Notes: generated by a model not told the origin, from the letters alone. Shown: positions 1 to 7,764, counted from the first letter of the stretch. The stretch is 22,544 nucleotides of DNA from an uncultured Phascolarctobacterium sp. (GCF_905212365.1 NZ_CAJMEH010000029.1:1-22544), one strand, 5' to 3'. Made by a program: numbers and translations.

Positions 1-1066
1 TCTTTCTGGCTTTGAAAACAGAGGACGGCAGGATTACCGGGAAAATTTCATTTTACTGCCGGATGCTTGGCATCAGCCGGCAGGATTTTTATAAATATCT
101 CGCGAACAAAGACCGCCCATGGAAGTATCAGGATCTGGCAGATGTAATGAAAGAGATCTACCGCGAGGATGAATGCAACGATACCTACGGATGGATTCGG
201 ATGTATCAGGCGCTGCTACTGAAACAGCCGGAGGGCATCCCTATTCCCAGCGAACGGACTGTGTACAGAGTCATGGATCAGATTGCCCTTAGTCATCGCC
301 CAAAGCGCAAACCGAACGGGATTACAAAAGCTGACCGGGAAGCAATGAAATCGGAGGATCTGCTGAAGAGGGATTTCCGTTCCGATGCGCCGCTGCAAAA
401 GTGTGTCACCGATATTACGGAGATCAAGGCGGCAGACGGGAAACTGTATGTATCTGCGATTTTCGACTGCTTTGATCTGTGCGTGCTCGGTCTTGCAATG
501 GAGACGAATATGAGAGCAGATTTATGTGTCCATACATTAGAGAACGCTCTGACTGCCTATCCATCTTTGAGAGGATCCATTATCCATAGTGACCGTGGAG
601 CACAGTATACCAGTGAGATTTACCGTCAGGCCATTAGCAGACACGGCATCCGCCAGAGCATGAACAGTGCCGGAGGGATGTGCCATGATAATGCACGCTG
701 CGAAAGTATGTGGGCACGGATGAAAACCGAACTCCTATATGATCGTTACGATACAGAGCGGATGACTGTAGAAGAATTAAATGTATTAATATGGCGCTAC
801 TTTATTAGTTACTGGAACAACCGGAGGATATGCTCCGCCAATGGCGGTCTTCCCCCATGCTAAGACGCAAGCAGTATTATGAAGTTTTGGGACTTGCAGT
901 ATAATCAGTGATATCTTTGAGAAAAATGTGTCAACTAATATTGACAATATCACTTTGTATTCGTGGTCATATTGTCTGTTTTCTGCCATTTTTGTTCACT
1001 CCTTATTCTCTTGATTATATCTCAAATCCTTGAGAATTGGGTGTCAACTTTTTTTATACCACATCA
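1..1066 (+). mobile_element. IS3-family insertion sequence, left part outside window
   Basis: This element contains the orfB transposase and an AT-rich right end. The left terminal repeat and orfA lie outside the window. The right end is inferred near 1060-1066, where a TTGAGAA...GTGTCAACT segment is followed by a CA-ending sequence typical of IS3 ends. A second similar segment at 917-936 makes the exact end uncertain. Confidence 0.5.
12..863 (+). CDS. IS3-family transposase orfB (DDE integrase core), 5'-partial and frameshifted at its end
   Basis: This is the catalytic subunit of an IS3-family transposase, which cuts and joins the IS ends. The N-terminal part has the HTH_21-like region (about residues 40-95, with the TYGWIRMYQAL segment). 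An rve integrase core follows, with acidic residues D134 (VTDITE), D194 (HSDRGAQYTS) and E231 (DNARCESMW). The TTG at 12 is only the first start codon in the window; the frame is open to base 1 (FLALKTEDG), so the real protein is probably the orfA-orfB frameshift product beginning upstream. The frame ends in ANGGLPPC. One extra C in the C-run at 852-856 would restore the usual tail (PPMLRRKQYYEVLGLAV, stop at 902-904). The copy is therefore either mildly truncated or carries a sequencing error. IS3 family assignment is secure; activity is unknown. Confidence 0.9.
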   Translation: MKTEDGRITGKISFYCRMLGISRQDFYKYLANKDRPWKYQDLADVMKEIYREDECNDTYGWIRMYQALLLKQPEGIPIPSERTVYRVMDQIALSHRPKRKPNGITKADREAMKSEDLLKRDFRSDAPLQKCVTDITEIKAADGKLYVSAIFDCFDLCVLGLAMETNMRADLCVHTLENALTAYPSLRGSIIHSDRGAQYTSEIYRQAISRHGIRQSMNSAGGMCHDNARCESMWARMKTELLYDRYDTERMTVEELNVLIWRYFISYWNNRRICSANGGLPPC

Positions 1067-1193
1067 AAGTAATATAATAAGGGACAGAATGTATTACTTC
1101 CTCGCTAATAGGAGAAATACGGGGTGTTTAGCGGAACTTTTTTTCGAATAATCAAAGAAAATTTGAAAAATATTTTTGAAGGGGGTTCCTGCG

Positions 1194-2138
1194 GTGTACG
1201 ACGAACCCAAGCGATACGAAAATGACAATCTTTATGATGAAGATACTGATTATTATGATGAATACGACACGGACGCTTCCGATTACATAGACGAAGATGA
1301 AGAAGATGAAAATGCCCTTTGGGATGACGAGGAAGATACCACCGATGAAGCCGATCCCAATGAATCTCCCCGAAAGAAGCGAAGAGAACAAGTAACATTT
1401 TCCAGTATTGAGGATGAAGAAGCCGAAGAACAGGAGCAGGCACAACGCAGGCTTGCCGAGGAACAGCGGCTCATTGACGAACTGGAAGCCGATGCAGAGG
1501 AACATCCCATAGAGGATGACGGGGACGATACCGGAGATGAGCAGCCCGAACGAAAACTCTTAAAGCGTGAGCTTCGGGCGCAGGCTCTGAAACGGTTGGA
1601 GGATTCTGCCCGAACGCTCAAAGATTACGAAAACCTTGTGGCGTGGTATGATCGGCTCGATGCCAACCGTCAGCGCAAGGAGCGCTATCACGAGCTGTAC
1701 CGAAGTGGTGACGATGTTCCCCTTGACTATGGAGCAGCCGAAGGCGGGCTGTACTTTCCCGACACTCTCAACGATGTGTTGTCCAAGCTGGAACGCAAAG
1801 GTGATTTCGTAGATTCCATTTTCTACTGTCCTTACGACATCCACGAGCTTGTGACGGATGGGGATATATCCAATATCCTGCGGGAATTGAGCGAAGATAG
1901 CAAATTCCTTATGTTCCTGTGGGCACTGCGGCAGTATAATTCTGTCAGAATTGCCGCTATTCGTGGGCAGTCTGACCGTAACATCCGCAAAGTGCGAAAC
2001 ACGATGCTCAAAAAGATACGAAAAAAGCTGCTTGCCGCACTTACCGAAAAAGTGCAGATACAGCAGCCCTTGAGCTTGCTCGATAAAGATTTTTTAAGAG
2101 AAAACGGTGTAGATATTGAAAACAACAGTGATGCGTAA
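1194..2138 (+). CDS. Acidic protein with sigma-region-4-like C-terminal helix-turn-helix; mobile-element cassette gene
   Basis: I do not recognise a named family. The GTG at 1194 is preferred because AAGGGGG (1179-1185) sits 8 bases upstream; this gives 314 residues. Residues 1-120 are extremely acidic (runs of D/E with YDEDTDYYDEYDTD and IDEDEEDE) and are probably disordered. A charged, coiled-coil-like segment follows (EEQEQAQRRLAEEQRLIDELEAD). The C-terminal ~150 residues look folded. They end in IAAIRGQSDRNIRKVRNTML, followed by a Lys/Arg-rich helix, resembling the region-4 HTH of sigma-70-like factors in clostridial conjugative elements. It is the first gene of a four-gene cassette (48 bp to the next). 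A regulator role is inference; the acidic N-terminus could mimic DNA or bind a basic partner. Confidence 0.7.
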   Translation: MYDEPKRYENDNLYDEDTDYYDEYDTDASDYIDEDEEDENALWDDEEDTTDEADPNESPRKKRREQVTFSSIEDEEAEEQEQAQRRLAEEQRLIDELEADAEEHPIEDDGDDTGDEQPERKLLKRELRAQALKRLEDSARTLKDYENLVAWYDRLDANRQRKERYHELYRSGDDVPLDYGAAEGGLYFPDTLNDVLSKLERKGDFVDSIFYCPYDIHELVTDGDISNILRELSEDSKFLMFLWALRQYNSVRIAAIRGQSDRNIRKVRNTMLKKIRKKLLAALTEKVQIQQPLSLLDKDFLRENGVDIENNSDA

Positions 2139-2186
2139 TATAATAATGGATAATATCGGTTACAATATATAGTGGAGGGTAAGAAT

Positions 2187-2465
2187 ATGGCTAATATCAA
2201 TACGGATGAAGCAATGCGCGAATTGACAATGATGCTGATATACCTTTCCCGATTTGCACAGGGAGAGAAATTTGACGAAGCAACTGATTTTTATGCTTGG
2301 AAAGGATATGACTTCGATATTCTAAATGAACTGGATGATGCGGATTACATAAGACAGGGCAACCATCCATCCCGTTCCAAATCCGTTTACATTACCGAAA
2401 GCGGTATGGAACAGGCTCAAAAGCTCTTAGCCAAATATGGGATTGAAGATTGGAAGCGTAGGTGA
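2187..2465 (+). CDS. Small winged-helix-like protein (resembles DUF6429)
   Basis: The gene encodes 92 residues. ATG 2187 is preferred over GTG 2172 because GGAGGG (2174-2179) lies at normal spacing before it. The sequence has an N-terminal helix (TDEAMRELTMMLIYLSRF), then WKGYDFDILNELDDADYIRQ and KSVYITESGMEQAQKLL. That helix - recognition helix - wing order is seen in small winged-helix proteins, and the WKGYDFDILNEL and SVY(I/L)TE motifs recall the DUF6429 group from memory. It lies 4 bp before the next gene and is probably translationally coupled to it. The function is unknown; DNA binding or partner binding is inference. Confidence 0.7.
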   Translation: MANINTDEAMRELTMMLIYLSRFAQGEKFDEATDFYAWKGYDFDILNELDDADYIRQGNHPSRSKSVYITESGMEQAQKLLAKYGIEDWKRR

Positions 2466-2469
2466 GAAT

Positions 2470-3372
2470 ATGAAGAATTTATTTGAACGCACCAGTTGCC
2501 ATTGGGTGCGATATAGTGAATATGAATGGAAAACGGCGGAGAACGGCACTTTGTACCTCACGCCGACAAAAATGGCGCAGCCCGGCATTTATGATCCGTT
2601 GAGCGAATATCAGCGGCTTATTCTGGACGCCATTGACATTGGCCGCATGGAATCGCAGAAGAAAACGCCGAAAGAGATACAAAAGGCAATTCAGATATTT
2701 GCAGTCAAGTACGGCTTGCTTGGCCTTATGACGGCACTGCCTACCACACCGAGCTTTATGGATTATGAGGCTGTATATCTGCCAAAGAACCATTTTATCC
2801 GTGAGGAATCCATGGACACAATGGACTATCTGGATTTGTTCTTTCCTTTTGTTAAGCCGGATGTGGTCAAGCGTGGAGTGGAATCCATGTGGAGCATCCA
2901 GAATGATCGTGCAATGATGGCGCTTGCCATGACCATGACCGACAAGCCGATGGCGGTCAATATGAGCTTCCAGAGAGAATATGCCGAGCCTTATGAGTGG
3001 ATAAAGCAGCAGTTTATTGACATTGCCTTTACCTATCTGACCTCCGTGCTGTTCTACGAGGATTACGACACGATGACCCCCGAACAGCGGCTTTTGATGC
3101 AGCAGGGCATGGAAGCCTTCGGCGGCAATGCACCGACCTACCGTATTGCTTTACTGGATAAGCCGACGATTGTGTGGAATTTTCACTCCCTTATGCTTGG
3201 GATACAAATGATGTTCAGCTTTATGCTGACCGACACGGAAAAACCCATCCGCATCTGCAAGCATTGTTTGCAGACCTTTGTGGCAAGCAGACCGAGTGCG
3301 GTATTTTGCAGCCCTCAGTGTAAGAATAAGTATAATGTTTATAAGAGTAGAGCGAAGGACAAGAAAGATTGA
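2470..3372 (+). CDS. Hypothetical protein with C-terminal four-cysteine (CGNR-like) zinc knuckle
   Basis: The gene encodes 300 residues. ATG 2470 follows the AGGTG at 2460-2464; the frame opens at 2437, but that would overlap the previous gene. The body is helical with no domain I can name. The C-terminus carries C263-x2-C266-x13-C280-x3-C284 in ICKHCLQTF...FCSPQCKNKYNVYKSR, a basic zinc knuckle like those of CGNR proteins, which are usually thought to bind nucleic acid. It overlaps nothing but starts 4 bp after the small winged-helix gene, so co-translation is likely. Its place between putative DNA-binding genes suggests a regulatory or nucleic-acid role, which is inference. There is no signal peptide or membrane segment. 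Confidence 0.75.
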   Translation: MKNLFERTSCHWVRYSEYEWKTAENGTLYLTPTKMAQPGIYDPLSEYQRLILDAIDIGRMESQKKTPKEIQKAIQIFAVKYGLLGLMTALPTTPSFMDYEAVYLPKNHFIREESMDTMDYLDLFFPFVKPDVVKRGVESMWSIQNDRAMMALAMTMTDKPMAVNMSFQREYAEPYEWIKQQFIDIAFTYLTSVLFYEDYDTMTPEQRLLMQQGMEAFGGNAPTYRIALLDKPTIVWNFHSLMLGIQMMFSFMLTDTEKPIRICKHCLQTFVASRPSAVFCSPQCKNKYNVYKSRAKDKKD

Positions 3373-3399
3373 TCGCAAAGGAAACGAGGTATAAACTAT

Positions 3400-4875
3400 A
3401 TGAAATTATCTGATTTTATAGGCGAAGCTACGGAATATGATAAGAAAGAAATGCTCGAAGAACGCAAGCCCAAAAGTTGGTTAAAAAGCGTAAGCGCATT
3501 TGCCAACGGGATCGGCGGCGCATTGTTTTTCGGTGTGTCCAACGATGAAGTTCTTGTCGGTTTAGATGATGCAAAGGGTGTCTCTGAGAAAATCAGCGAA
3601 GCTATCAAAACCAAAATGGATCCTGCCCCGCAAGTGATTTTGGAAATTCACGCAGAGGACGGTAAAGAATTCGTTGTATTGCGAGTTCCGTCTGGGCAGG
3701 AAACTCCTTATTACTACACGGGCGATGGTAATAGAATAGCCCATGTTCGCATCGGCAATGAGAGTGTCCCTGCAAGTGCGGTAGATTTGAAGCGGCTTGT
3801 TTTGCGTGGAAGCAATACGTCTTTTGACAGCCTCTCTACCCGTTATTCATTTGAATCGCTTGCCTTTACGAAACTGCGCTCCGTTTATCGTATGAGAACG
3901 GGTACAGAGTTGACGGATTCCGATTTTGTTTCTTTTGAGCTTGTTGATGAAAACAATATGCTGACCAATGCAGGCGTGTTGTTGGCGGACGAGTCTCCGA
4001 TGCGGCACTCTCGCCTGTTCTGCACTCGTTGGTACGGCTTGGACAAAGCCTCTGGCATTATGGAAGCACTTGATGATAAGGAATACAGCGGCTCATTGGT
4101 GTCTCTGTTGCAGAACGGCACCGAGTTCGTTAAGAACAATACCAAGAAACGGTGGAAAAAGACCGGCAATGGACGGGTGGAGATGCCCGAATACCCCGAA
4201 CAGGCAGTACATGAGGTCATTGTCAATGCGCTGATTCATCGTGACTATATGGAGATCGGCAGCGAGGTACACATTGATATTTTCGATGACCGAATGGAAG
4301 TATATTCCCCCGGTGGAATGTTTGACGGCTCTATCGTACAAGAGCTTGATACGGACAATGTTGCATCCAAACGCCGCAACCCTGTGATTGCTGATATTTT
4401 CAGCCGTATGCACTTTATGGAGCGTCGTGGCAGCGGTTTCAAGAAGATCAAGGCAGATTATCGCCATGCGGTCAATTACCGTCCCGAAGTCGAGCCGATG
4501 TTCAGATCGACACCCACATCTTTTTTTGCTACGCTCTACAATCTGAATTACAATGTTCCAATTGAAAAGGTGTTAATTGACCCGGAAAAAGTTGCAGTTG
4601 ACGGAGAAAATGTGTTAATTGCTTCTGAAAACCTTTTAATTGAAGCTGCGATTGACAGTTTGAACGCAAACAAGAACACTAAGGAAAACGCAAAAAAACT
4701 GTTTGCCCACATGAGCTTCGATGGAGTATTTGGACGTAATGATATAATGGACATCGTGAACATCTCTATTACTGCTGCCGGTAATCTCATAAATAAACTG
4801 AAAGAAACAGGACTGATTGAACCGATCATCGGGCAAGGTAAAGGCAAGTATAAATTTACAAAACCAAAGAAATAA
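3400..4875 (+). CDS. AlbA_2 (Schlafen-like) domain / GHKL-ATPase regulator protein
   Basis: The gene encodes 491 residues in the architecture often annotated 'ATP-binding protein' or 'putative DNA-binding domain protein'. Residues ~10-125 form an AlbA_2 domain (SVSAFANGIGGALFFGVSND, HVRIGNES), a nucleic-acid-binding or Schlafen-related fold. Residues ~265-355 hold a GHKL-type ATPase core (AVHEVIVNALIHRDY as the N-box, DIFDDRMEVYSPGG, ERRGSGFKKI). The last ~65 residues form a winged helix (IMDIVNISITAAGNLINKLKETG). Starting at ATG 3400, with a GAGGT ~9 bases upstream, it is the last gene of the cassette, 27 bp after the zinc-knuckle gene. Such proteins are frequent on clostridial mobile elements and have been linked to transcription control and in some cases to phage defence. 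The actual role here is unknown. Confidence 0.85.
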   Translation: MKLSDFIGEATEYDKKEMLEERKPKSWLKSVSAFANGIGGALFFGVSNDEVLVGLDDAKGVSEKISEAIKTKMDPAPQVILEIHAEDGKEFVVLRVPSGQETPYYYTGDGNRIAHVRIGNESVPASAVDLKRLVLRGSNTSFDSLSTRYSFESLAFTKLRSVYRMRTGTELTDSDFVSFELVDENNMLTNAGVLLADESPMRHSRLFCTRWYGLDKASGIMEALDDKEYSGSLVSLLQNGTEFVKNNTKKRWKKTGNGRVEMPEYPEQAVHEVIVNALIHRDYMEIGSEVHIDIFDDRMEVYSPGGMFDGSIVQELDTDNVASKRRNPVIADIFSRMHFMERRGSGFKKIKADYRHAVNYRPEVEPMFRSTPTSFFATLYNLNYNVPIEKVLIDPEKVAVDGENVLIASENLLIEAAIDSLNANKNTKENAKKLFAHMSFDGVFGRNDIMDIVNISITAAGNLINKLKETGLIEPIIGQGKGKYKFTKPKK

Positions 4876-5017
4876 GTGTGACCCTGTAAAACGGAACTGC
4901 CTATTAGTGACCAAGATAGTTTAGGGCAGACAGCGGATAAGCGGCTATTGGGCATACATTATCAGTCTCCACCCCCAAGGTGACTGTAGAGGTAACTGTT
5001 CGCTCCATCAAAAAGCT

Positions 5018-5056
5018 AATGCCCGTTATCAGCCAACATAGCCGATAACGGGCATT
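5018..5056 (-). terminator. Terminator of the tnpV-like gene
   Basis: A perfect 13-bp stem (AATGCCCGTTATC with GATAACGGGCATT) surrounds a 13-base loop. Read on the minus strand it is followed by ATTAGCTTTTT. It lies just after the stop of the minus-strand tnpV remnant. The plus-strand side has only a short T-run, so it may be weakly bidirectional. The rest of the 4876-5059 gap shows nothing convincing. Confidence 0.7.
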
Positions 5057-5059
5057 CGT

Positions 5060-5185
5060 TTAAGAATATACAAGTTCAGTCAAGACGATTTCCTCCGCAC
5101 GGTTGCGGATGTTGTTTTTACGGCGTACCCATTCCATTTGGTCAGCCGTTTTGAGTGCCTCGGTCACGCCCTCCTGCTCCGACAT
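5060..5185 (-). pseudogene. C-terminal remnant of transposon protein TnpV
   Basis: The minus strand encodes 41 residues (MSEQEGVTEALKTADQMEWV..., continuing NNIRNRAEEIV...ELVYS) before TAA. This matches the conserved C-terminus of TnpV proteins (EGVTEALK..DQMEWV.RMNNIR.RA.EIV) that accompany large-serine-recombinase transposons of clostridia. The N-terminal ~70-80 residues are gone: upstream sequence switches at 5186-5197 into the interior of an IS3-type orfB. The gene is broken and almost certainly not functional. It shows that the cassette to its left once belonged to a Tn4451/Tn5397-like or related element. The match is from memory of the family. Confidence 0.75.
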
Positions 5186-5196
5186 AGCGGATACGT

Positions 5197-5421
5197 ATAT
5201 CCCTGGTTACGAAGTTCTCCAACCATTCTTCGATATCCATAGTCTTTATTGAATTTATGAATCTCAATGATCTTTTCTTCTATTTCTTTGTCAGGATTTG
5301 CTCTTTCGAATCGTTTTTGCCAATACATACAGGTCGCTTTAGGCATTCCTGTGTACGAGAGAAGGTCTTTTAATCTAAACTCTCTTCGGAGACTGCTGAT
5401 GACGCGCGCCGTTCTCTCATT
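5197..5421 (-). pseudogene. IS150-type transposase orfB, N-terminal fragment
   Basis: The frame reads NERTARVISSLRREFRLKD, then MPKATCMYWQKRFER (ATG at 5346) and KDYGYRRMVGELRNQGYT. This is the start of an IS3-family orfB with its HTH_21 region. It is in the -1 frame relative to orfA and overlaps it, with AAAAA at 5424-5420 as a plausible slip site, as usual for IS3-family programmed frameshifting. The whole rve/DDE catalytic domain (about 200 residues) is missing. After GYT the reading frame continues for about ten codons into tnpV sequence and stops near 5164. Confidence 0.85.
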
Positions 5422-5939
5422 TTTGCTTCGTCCTCTAAACGCAGTCTCCTCAGTTCTTTTAAAAAGGTGTTCTCTATCCTTAATTTAAGAAGTTCGTCCT
5501 CTAGTTGTTTTATATATTCAGCACTTACACCGGTGGAAGGAGCATTTGTTGATTGTACATTAATTGCATTATCCAATATTTTCTTTCGACCTTTCTTATG
5601 TGGTTTCAACGCCTCAGGGCCTGCTATGCGAAAGCGACTAACCCAACTAGTTATTAGGTTTGGATTTAAGATGCCTTCTCGAATAGCCAACTCCTGATAT
5701 GATACTTCACTTGATAGATATAATTCTACTATAGAAAGTTTCTTTTCAAAAGAATAAGTTGCATTTTGCCTGGAACTAAATAATCCTTGATCCCCAAAAT
5801 TTCTATAATTGGCAATCCATTTTCTTACATCTGTATCTGAGCGTACACCATATTTCTTAGCAATATACTTAAAACTTCCTTCGCCATTAAGATATGCCAT
5901 AACTACTTTTTTCTTAAATTCAAAACTATACTTAGCCAT
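5370..5939 (-). CDS. IS3/IS150-family transposase orfA (helix-turn-helix subunit)
   Basis: The gene encodes 189 residues from ATG 5939, with GGAGGT about 10 bases upstream; a TTG six codons earlier lies inside the SD region and is less likely. Two HTH_23/28-type helix-turn-helix repeats are visible: FKKKVVMAYLNGEGSFKYIAKKYGV...VRKWIANYR and KKLSIVELYLSSEVSYQELAIREGI...ITSWVSRFR. A basic linker and a C-terminal coiled-coil segment follow (YIKQLEDELLKLRIENTFLKEL), as usual for IS150-type OrfA. OrfA alone binds IS ends and often represses transposition. With orfB cut off, this copy is likely inert apart from possible binding to related ISs. Confidence 0.92.
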   Translation of the reverse strand: MAKYSFEFKKKVVMAYLNGEGSFKYIAKKYGVRSDTDVRKWIANYRNFGDQGLFSSRQNATYSFEKKLSIVELYLSSEVSYQELAIREGILNPNLITSWVSRFRIAGPEALKPHKKGRKKILDNAINVQSTNAPSTGVSAEYIKQLEDELLKLRIENTFLKELRRLRLEDEAKMRERRASSAVSEESLD

Positions 5940-6025
5940 AAAAATACCGACCTCCAATCGTTAGATTTCAGGTCTAACTTTTTGGGGTCGGTACATGCAC
6001 AGAGCTTTTTGTATAGTTGATACTT

Positions 6026-6892
6026 TTATTTTTTCGGCAGATTTAAAATTACGATGGAGAAAAAAATCAACAGCATGCCGGCAGCTTTGCCAAAGGTTAG
6101 GGGCTCGGCGAAGACCAGCATCCCTAGGGCCGCCGCCACGAAGGGCTCCACGGTGGCAAGAATGGAGGCTTGCCCCGGCTCCACCTGCTCCAGCCCTTTA
6201 GTATAAAAGATATAGGGGATGACGGCGCAGACCAGACCCAAACCCAGGCTGCACAGCACGCTGGTCAGGTCGAGGCGGGCAAAGGCTTCCCTGTTAAAGT
6301 CCGCCAATGGCACGGAGGCTAAAGCGAAGTAAAAGGTATAGGCGGTAATGGTCGGCGAGGAATATTTTTGTACGGCGTATTTGCCGAAAATGCTGTACAG
6401 CGCATAGCCTACGCCGCTGCCCAAGCCGTAAAGCAGGCCGGCCAGCGTCAGCGTCAGGCCGCTGCTGAAAGCGCCGGTGACGAAGGCGCAGCCGATGAAG
6501 GTGCAGGCCAGCGAAACGCCCTTGCGAAGATTAAAGCTTTCTCCAAAGAGCAGCAGCGACAGCAGCATGACGAAGATGGGCGCGGTATAAAGCAGCAGCG
6601 CCGCTACGGCCAGGCTGCTTTGCTGCATGCAGTTAAAGTAGCAGTAATTGAAAAATACCAGACTGCAGATGCCCGTGCCTGCAAACAGCCAGGCGTCGCG
6701 CAGGCGGATGCGCAGATGGCGCAGCCCCAGCTTGCAAAGTACAAGAGTTATGCAAAAAGCCGATGCTATGGCGCGCAGCGCTACAATCTGCATGGAGGTG
6801 AAGCCCTGCCCCGCCAGAATTTTGACAAAAAGGCCGATGAGTCCCCATAGAGCCGCCGCGCTGATGATGTAAAGATAGGCGCGGGCTTTCAT
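6026..6892 (-). CDS. EamA/DMT-family transporter
   Basis: The 288-residue product is an inner-membrane protein of the drug/metabolite transporter superfamily, with about ten hydrophobic segments in two EamA repeats (residues ~5-140 and ~150-285). Typical signatures include AAALWGLIGLFVKIL at the N-terminus and SILATVEPFVAAALGMLVFAE in the second repeat. Substrates of such proteins (amino acids, nucleosides, metabolites) cannot be predicted from sequence. The ATG overlaps the stop of the upstream ttcA-like gene as ATGA (6889-6892), so translation is coupled. The stop codon is only 30 bp from the IS end at 5995 and I see no hairpin between, so the native terminator may have been lost. Confidence 0.92.
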   Translation of the reverse strand: MKARAYLYIISAAALWGLIGLFVKILAGQGFTSMQIVALRAIASAFCITLVLCKLGLRHLRIRLRDAWLFAGTGICSLVFFNYCYFNCMQQSSLAVAALLLYTAPIFVMLLSLLLFGESFNLRKGVSLACTFIGCAFVTGAFSSGLTLTLAGLLYGLGSGVGYALYSIFGKYAVQKYSSPTITAYTFYFALASVPLADFNREAFARLDLTSVLCSLGLGLVCAVIPYIFYTKGLEQVEPGQASILATVEPFVAAALGMLVFAEPLTFGKAAGMLLIFFSIVILNLPKK

Positions 6893-7698
6893 TTGGTAGC
6901 CTCCTGAGTTTTTTTACGCTGCCAGAAGGCGCGGAATTTACCGATCAGCTCTTTGGCTTCGGGCTTGGCAGGCCACAGCTCCTGCTGCTGGGAGCAGCGC
7001 ATGGCGGCGGCCAGATGCTCGTAAATTTCCGGGTAGCGGCCGTCGAGCTGGGCGATATGTTCTTTGATATCCTGCCGCATGGTATGACCGTCGTAGGGGC
7101 AGGGGTTTTTGATGGGCTCAAGGTTAAGTTTGGCAACCAGCCGGCGTATTTCGCTTTCCCTGTAATACAGCAGTGGACGCAGTACGGTAATGCCGGAGCG
7201 TGAAAGAGGCGTTACCGGCAAAAAGGTGCGCAGCTGGCCCGAGGTTACTAAGTTCATAAAGAAGGTTTCGACGGCGTCGTCGTTATGGTGCGCCAGCGCT
7301 ACCTTGTTGAAGCCCAGCTCCTGGGCGCGGCGGTTAGTGGCCGCCCGGCGGAAATAGGCGCAGGTGAAGCAGGGGCTGCCGCCCTTGCGGGCGTGGGCGG
7401 CCATTACGTCCACGTCGTCGCTGTAATGCTCCAGCCCGTACTGGGCACAGAATTCCTGCAGGCGCTGCCTGGGAAAGTCGGGAGAAAACATACCGTTGAC
7501 GGTATAGCAGGCCAAATCAAAAGGGATTGGAGAATACTTTTTGATTTCCGCCAGCATAGCGGTCAGCAGCATGCTGTCCTTGCCGCCGCTGAGGCCGACG
7601 AGAATGCGGTCGCCGGGCTGCAGCATATCGAATTCTATGATGGCCCGCCACAGCTTGCTGAGGTCCTCGGCGGGCACGAAGGGTTTATTTTTACTCAT
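6889..7698 (-). CDS. TtcA-family tRNA 2-thiocytidine synthetase-like protein
   Basis: The gene encodes a 269-residue PP-loop ATPase. SGGKDS at residues 37-42 is the adenylation loop. C110 and C113 (PCFTC) with C200 (NPCPYDGHTMRQ) match the three cysteines that hold the Fe-S cluster in TtcA. AHHNDDAVET resembles the TtcA AHHxDD motif. TtcA thiolates cytidine 32 in some tRNAs using ATP and a sulfur donor. AAAGGAG (ctcctt on the plus strand, 7705-7710) is correctly spaced before ATG 7698. It is the first gene of an ATGA-coupled pair with the EamA gene and has its own promoter (7736-7764). It is somewhat shorter than E. coli TtcA, and I am sure of the family but not of the exact tRNA target. Confidence 0.88.
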   Translation of the reverse strand: MSKNKPFVPAEDLSKLWRAIIEFDMLQPGDRILVGLSGGKDSMLLTAMLAEIKKYSPIPFDLACYTVNGMFSPDFPRQRLQEFCAQYGLEHYSDDVDVMAAHARKGGSPCFTCAYFRRAATNRRAQELGFNKVALAHHNDDAVETFFMNLVTSGQLRTFLPVTPLSRSGITVLRPLLYYRESEIRRLVAKLNLEPIKNPCPYDGHTMRQDIKEHIAQLDGRYPEIYEHLAAAMRCSQQQELWPAKPEAKELIGKFRAFWQRKKTQEATK

Positions 7699-7735
7699 AA
7701 CAGACTCCTTTAAGCGTCAGGCTCAAGATAAATTT

Positions 7736-7764
7736 ATTCTAGCACATTAGGGCGCAGGGCTCAA
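7736..7764 (-). promoter_or_regulatory. Promoter of ttcA-like/eamA operon
   Basis: On the minus strand TTGAGC (7764-7759), a 17-base spacer and TAGAAT (7741-7736) form a sigma-A promoter with an extended -10 (TGC before TAGAAT). It lies about 40 bases before the start codon. Confidence 0.7.

Larger units (their letters stand above)
5194..5995 (-). mobile_element. IS3/IS150-group element, 3' half deleted
   Basis: Read on the minus strand, the element starts at 5995 with a terminal repeat TGTACCGACCCCAAAAAGTT, typical of the IS150 group. It contains an intact orfA and only the first ~75 codons of the orfB frame, then stops abruptly inside a tnpV gene. No second terminal repeat or target duplication can be found. 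The element cannot transpose on its own. Confidence 0.85.

Noticed and set aside
1073..1078. TATAAT as promoter for the island cassette
   Set aside because: No acceptable -35 at 16-18 bases (only a T-run); it may still act weakly, but I do not list it as a feature.
4904..5008. 34-codon minus-strand ORF (MERTVTSTVTLGVETDN...) after the tnpV terminator
   Set aside because: No ribosome site and no recognised family; it could be a small transposon peptide but the support is too thin.
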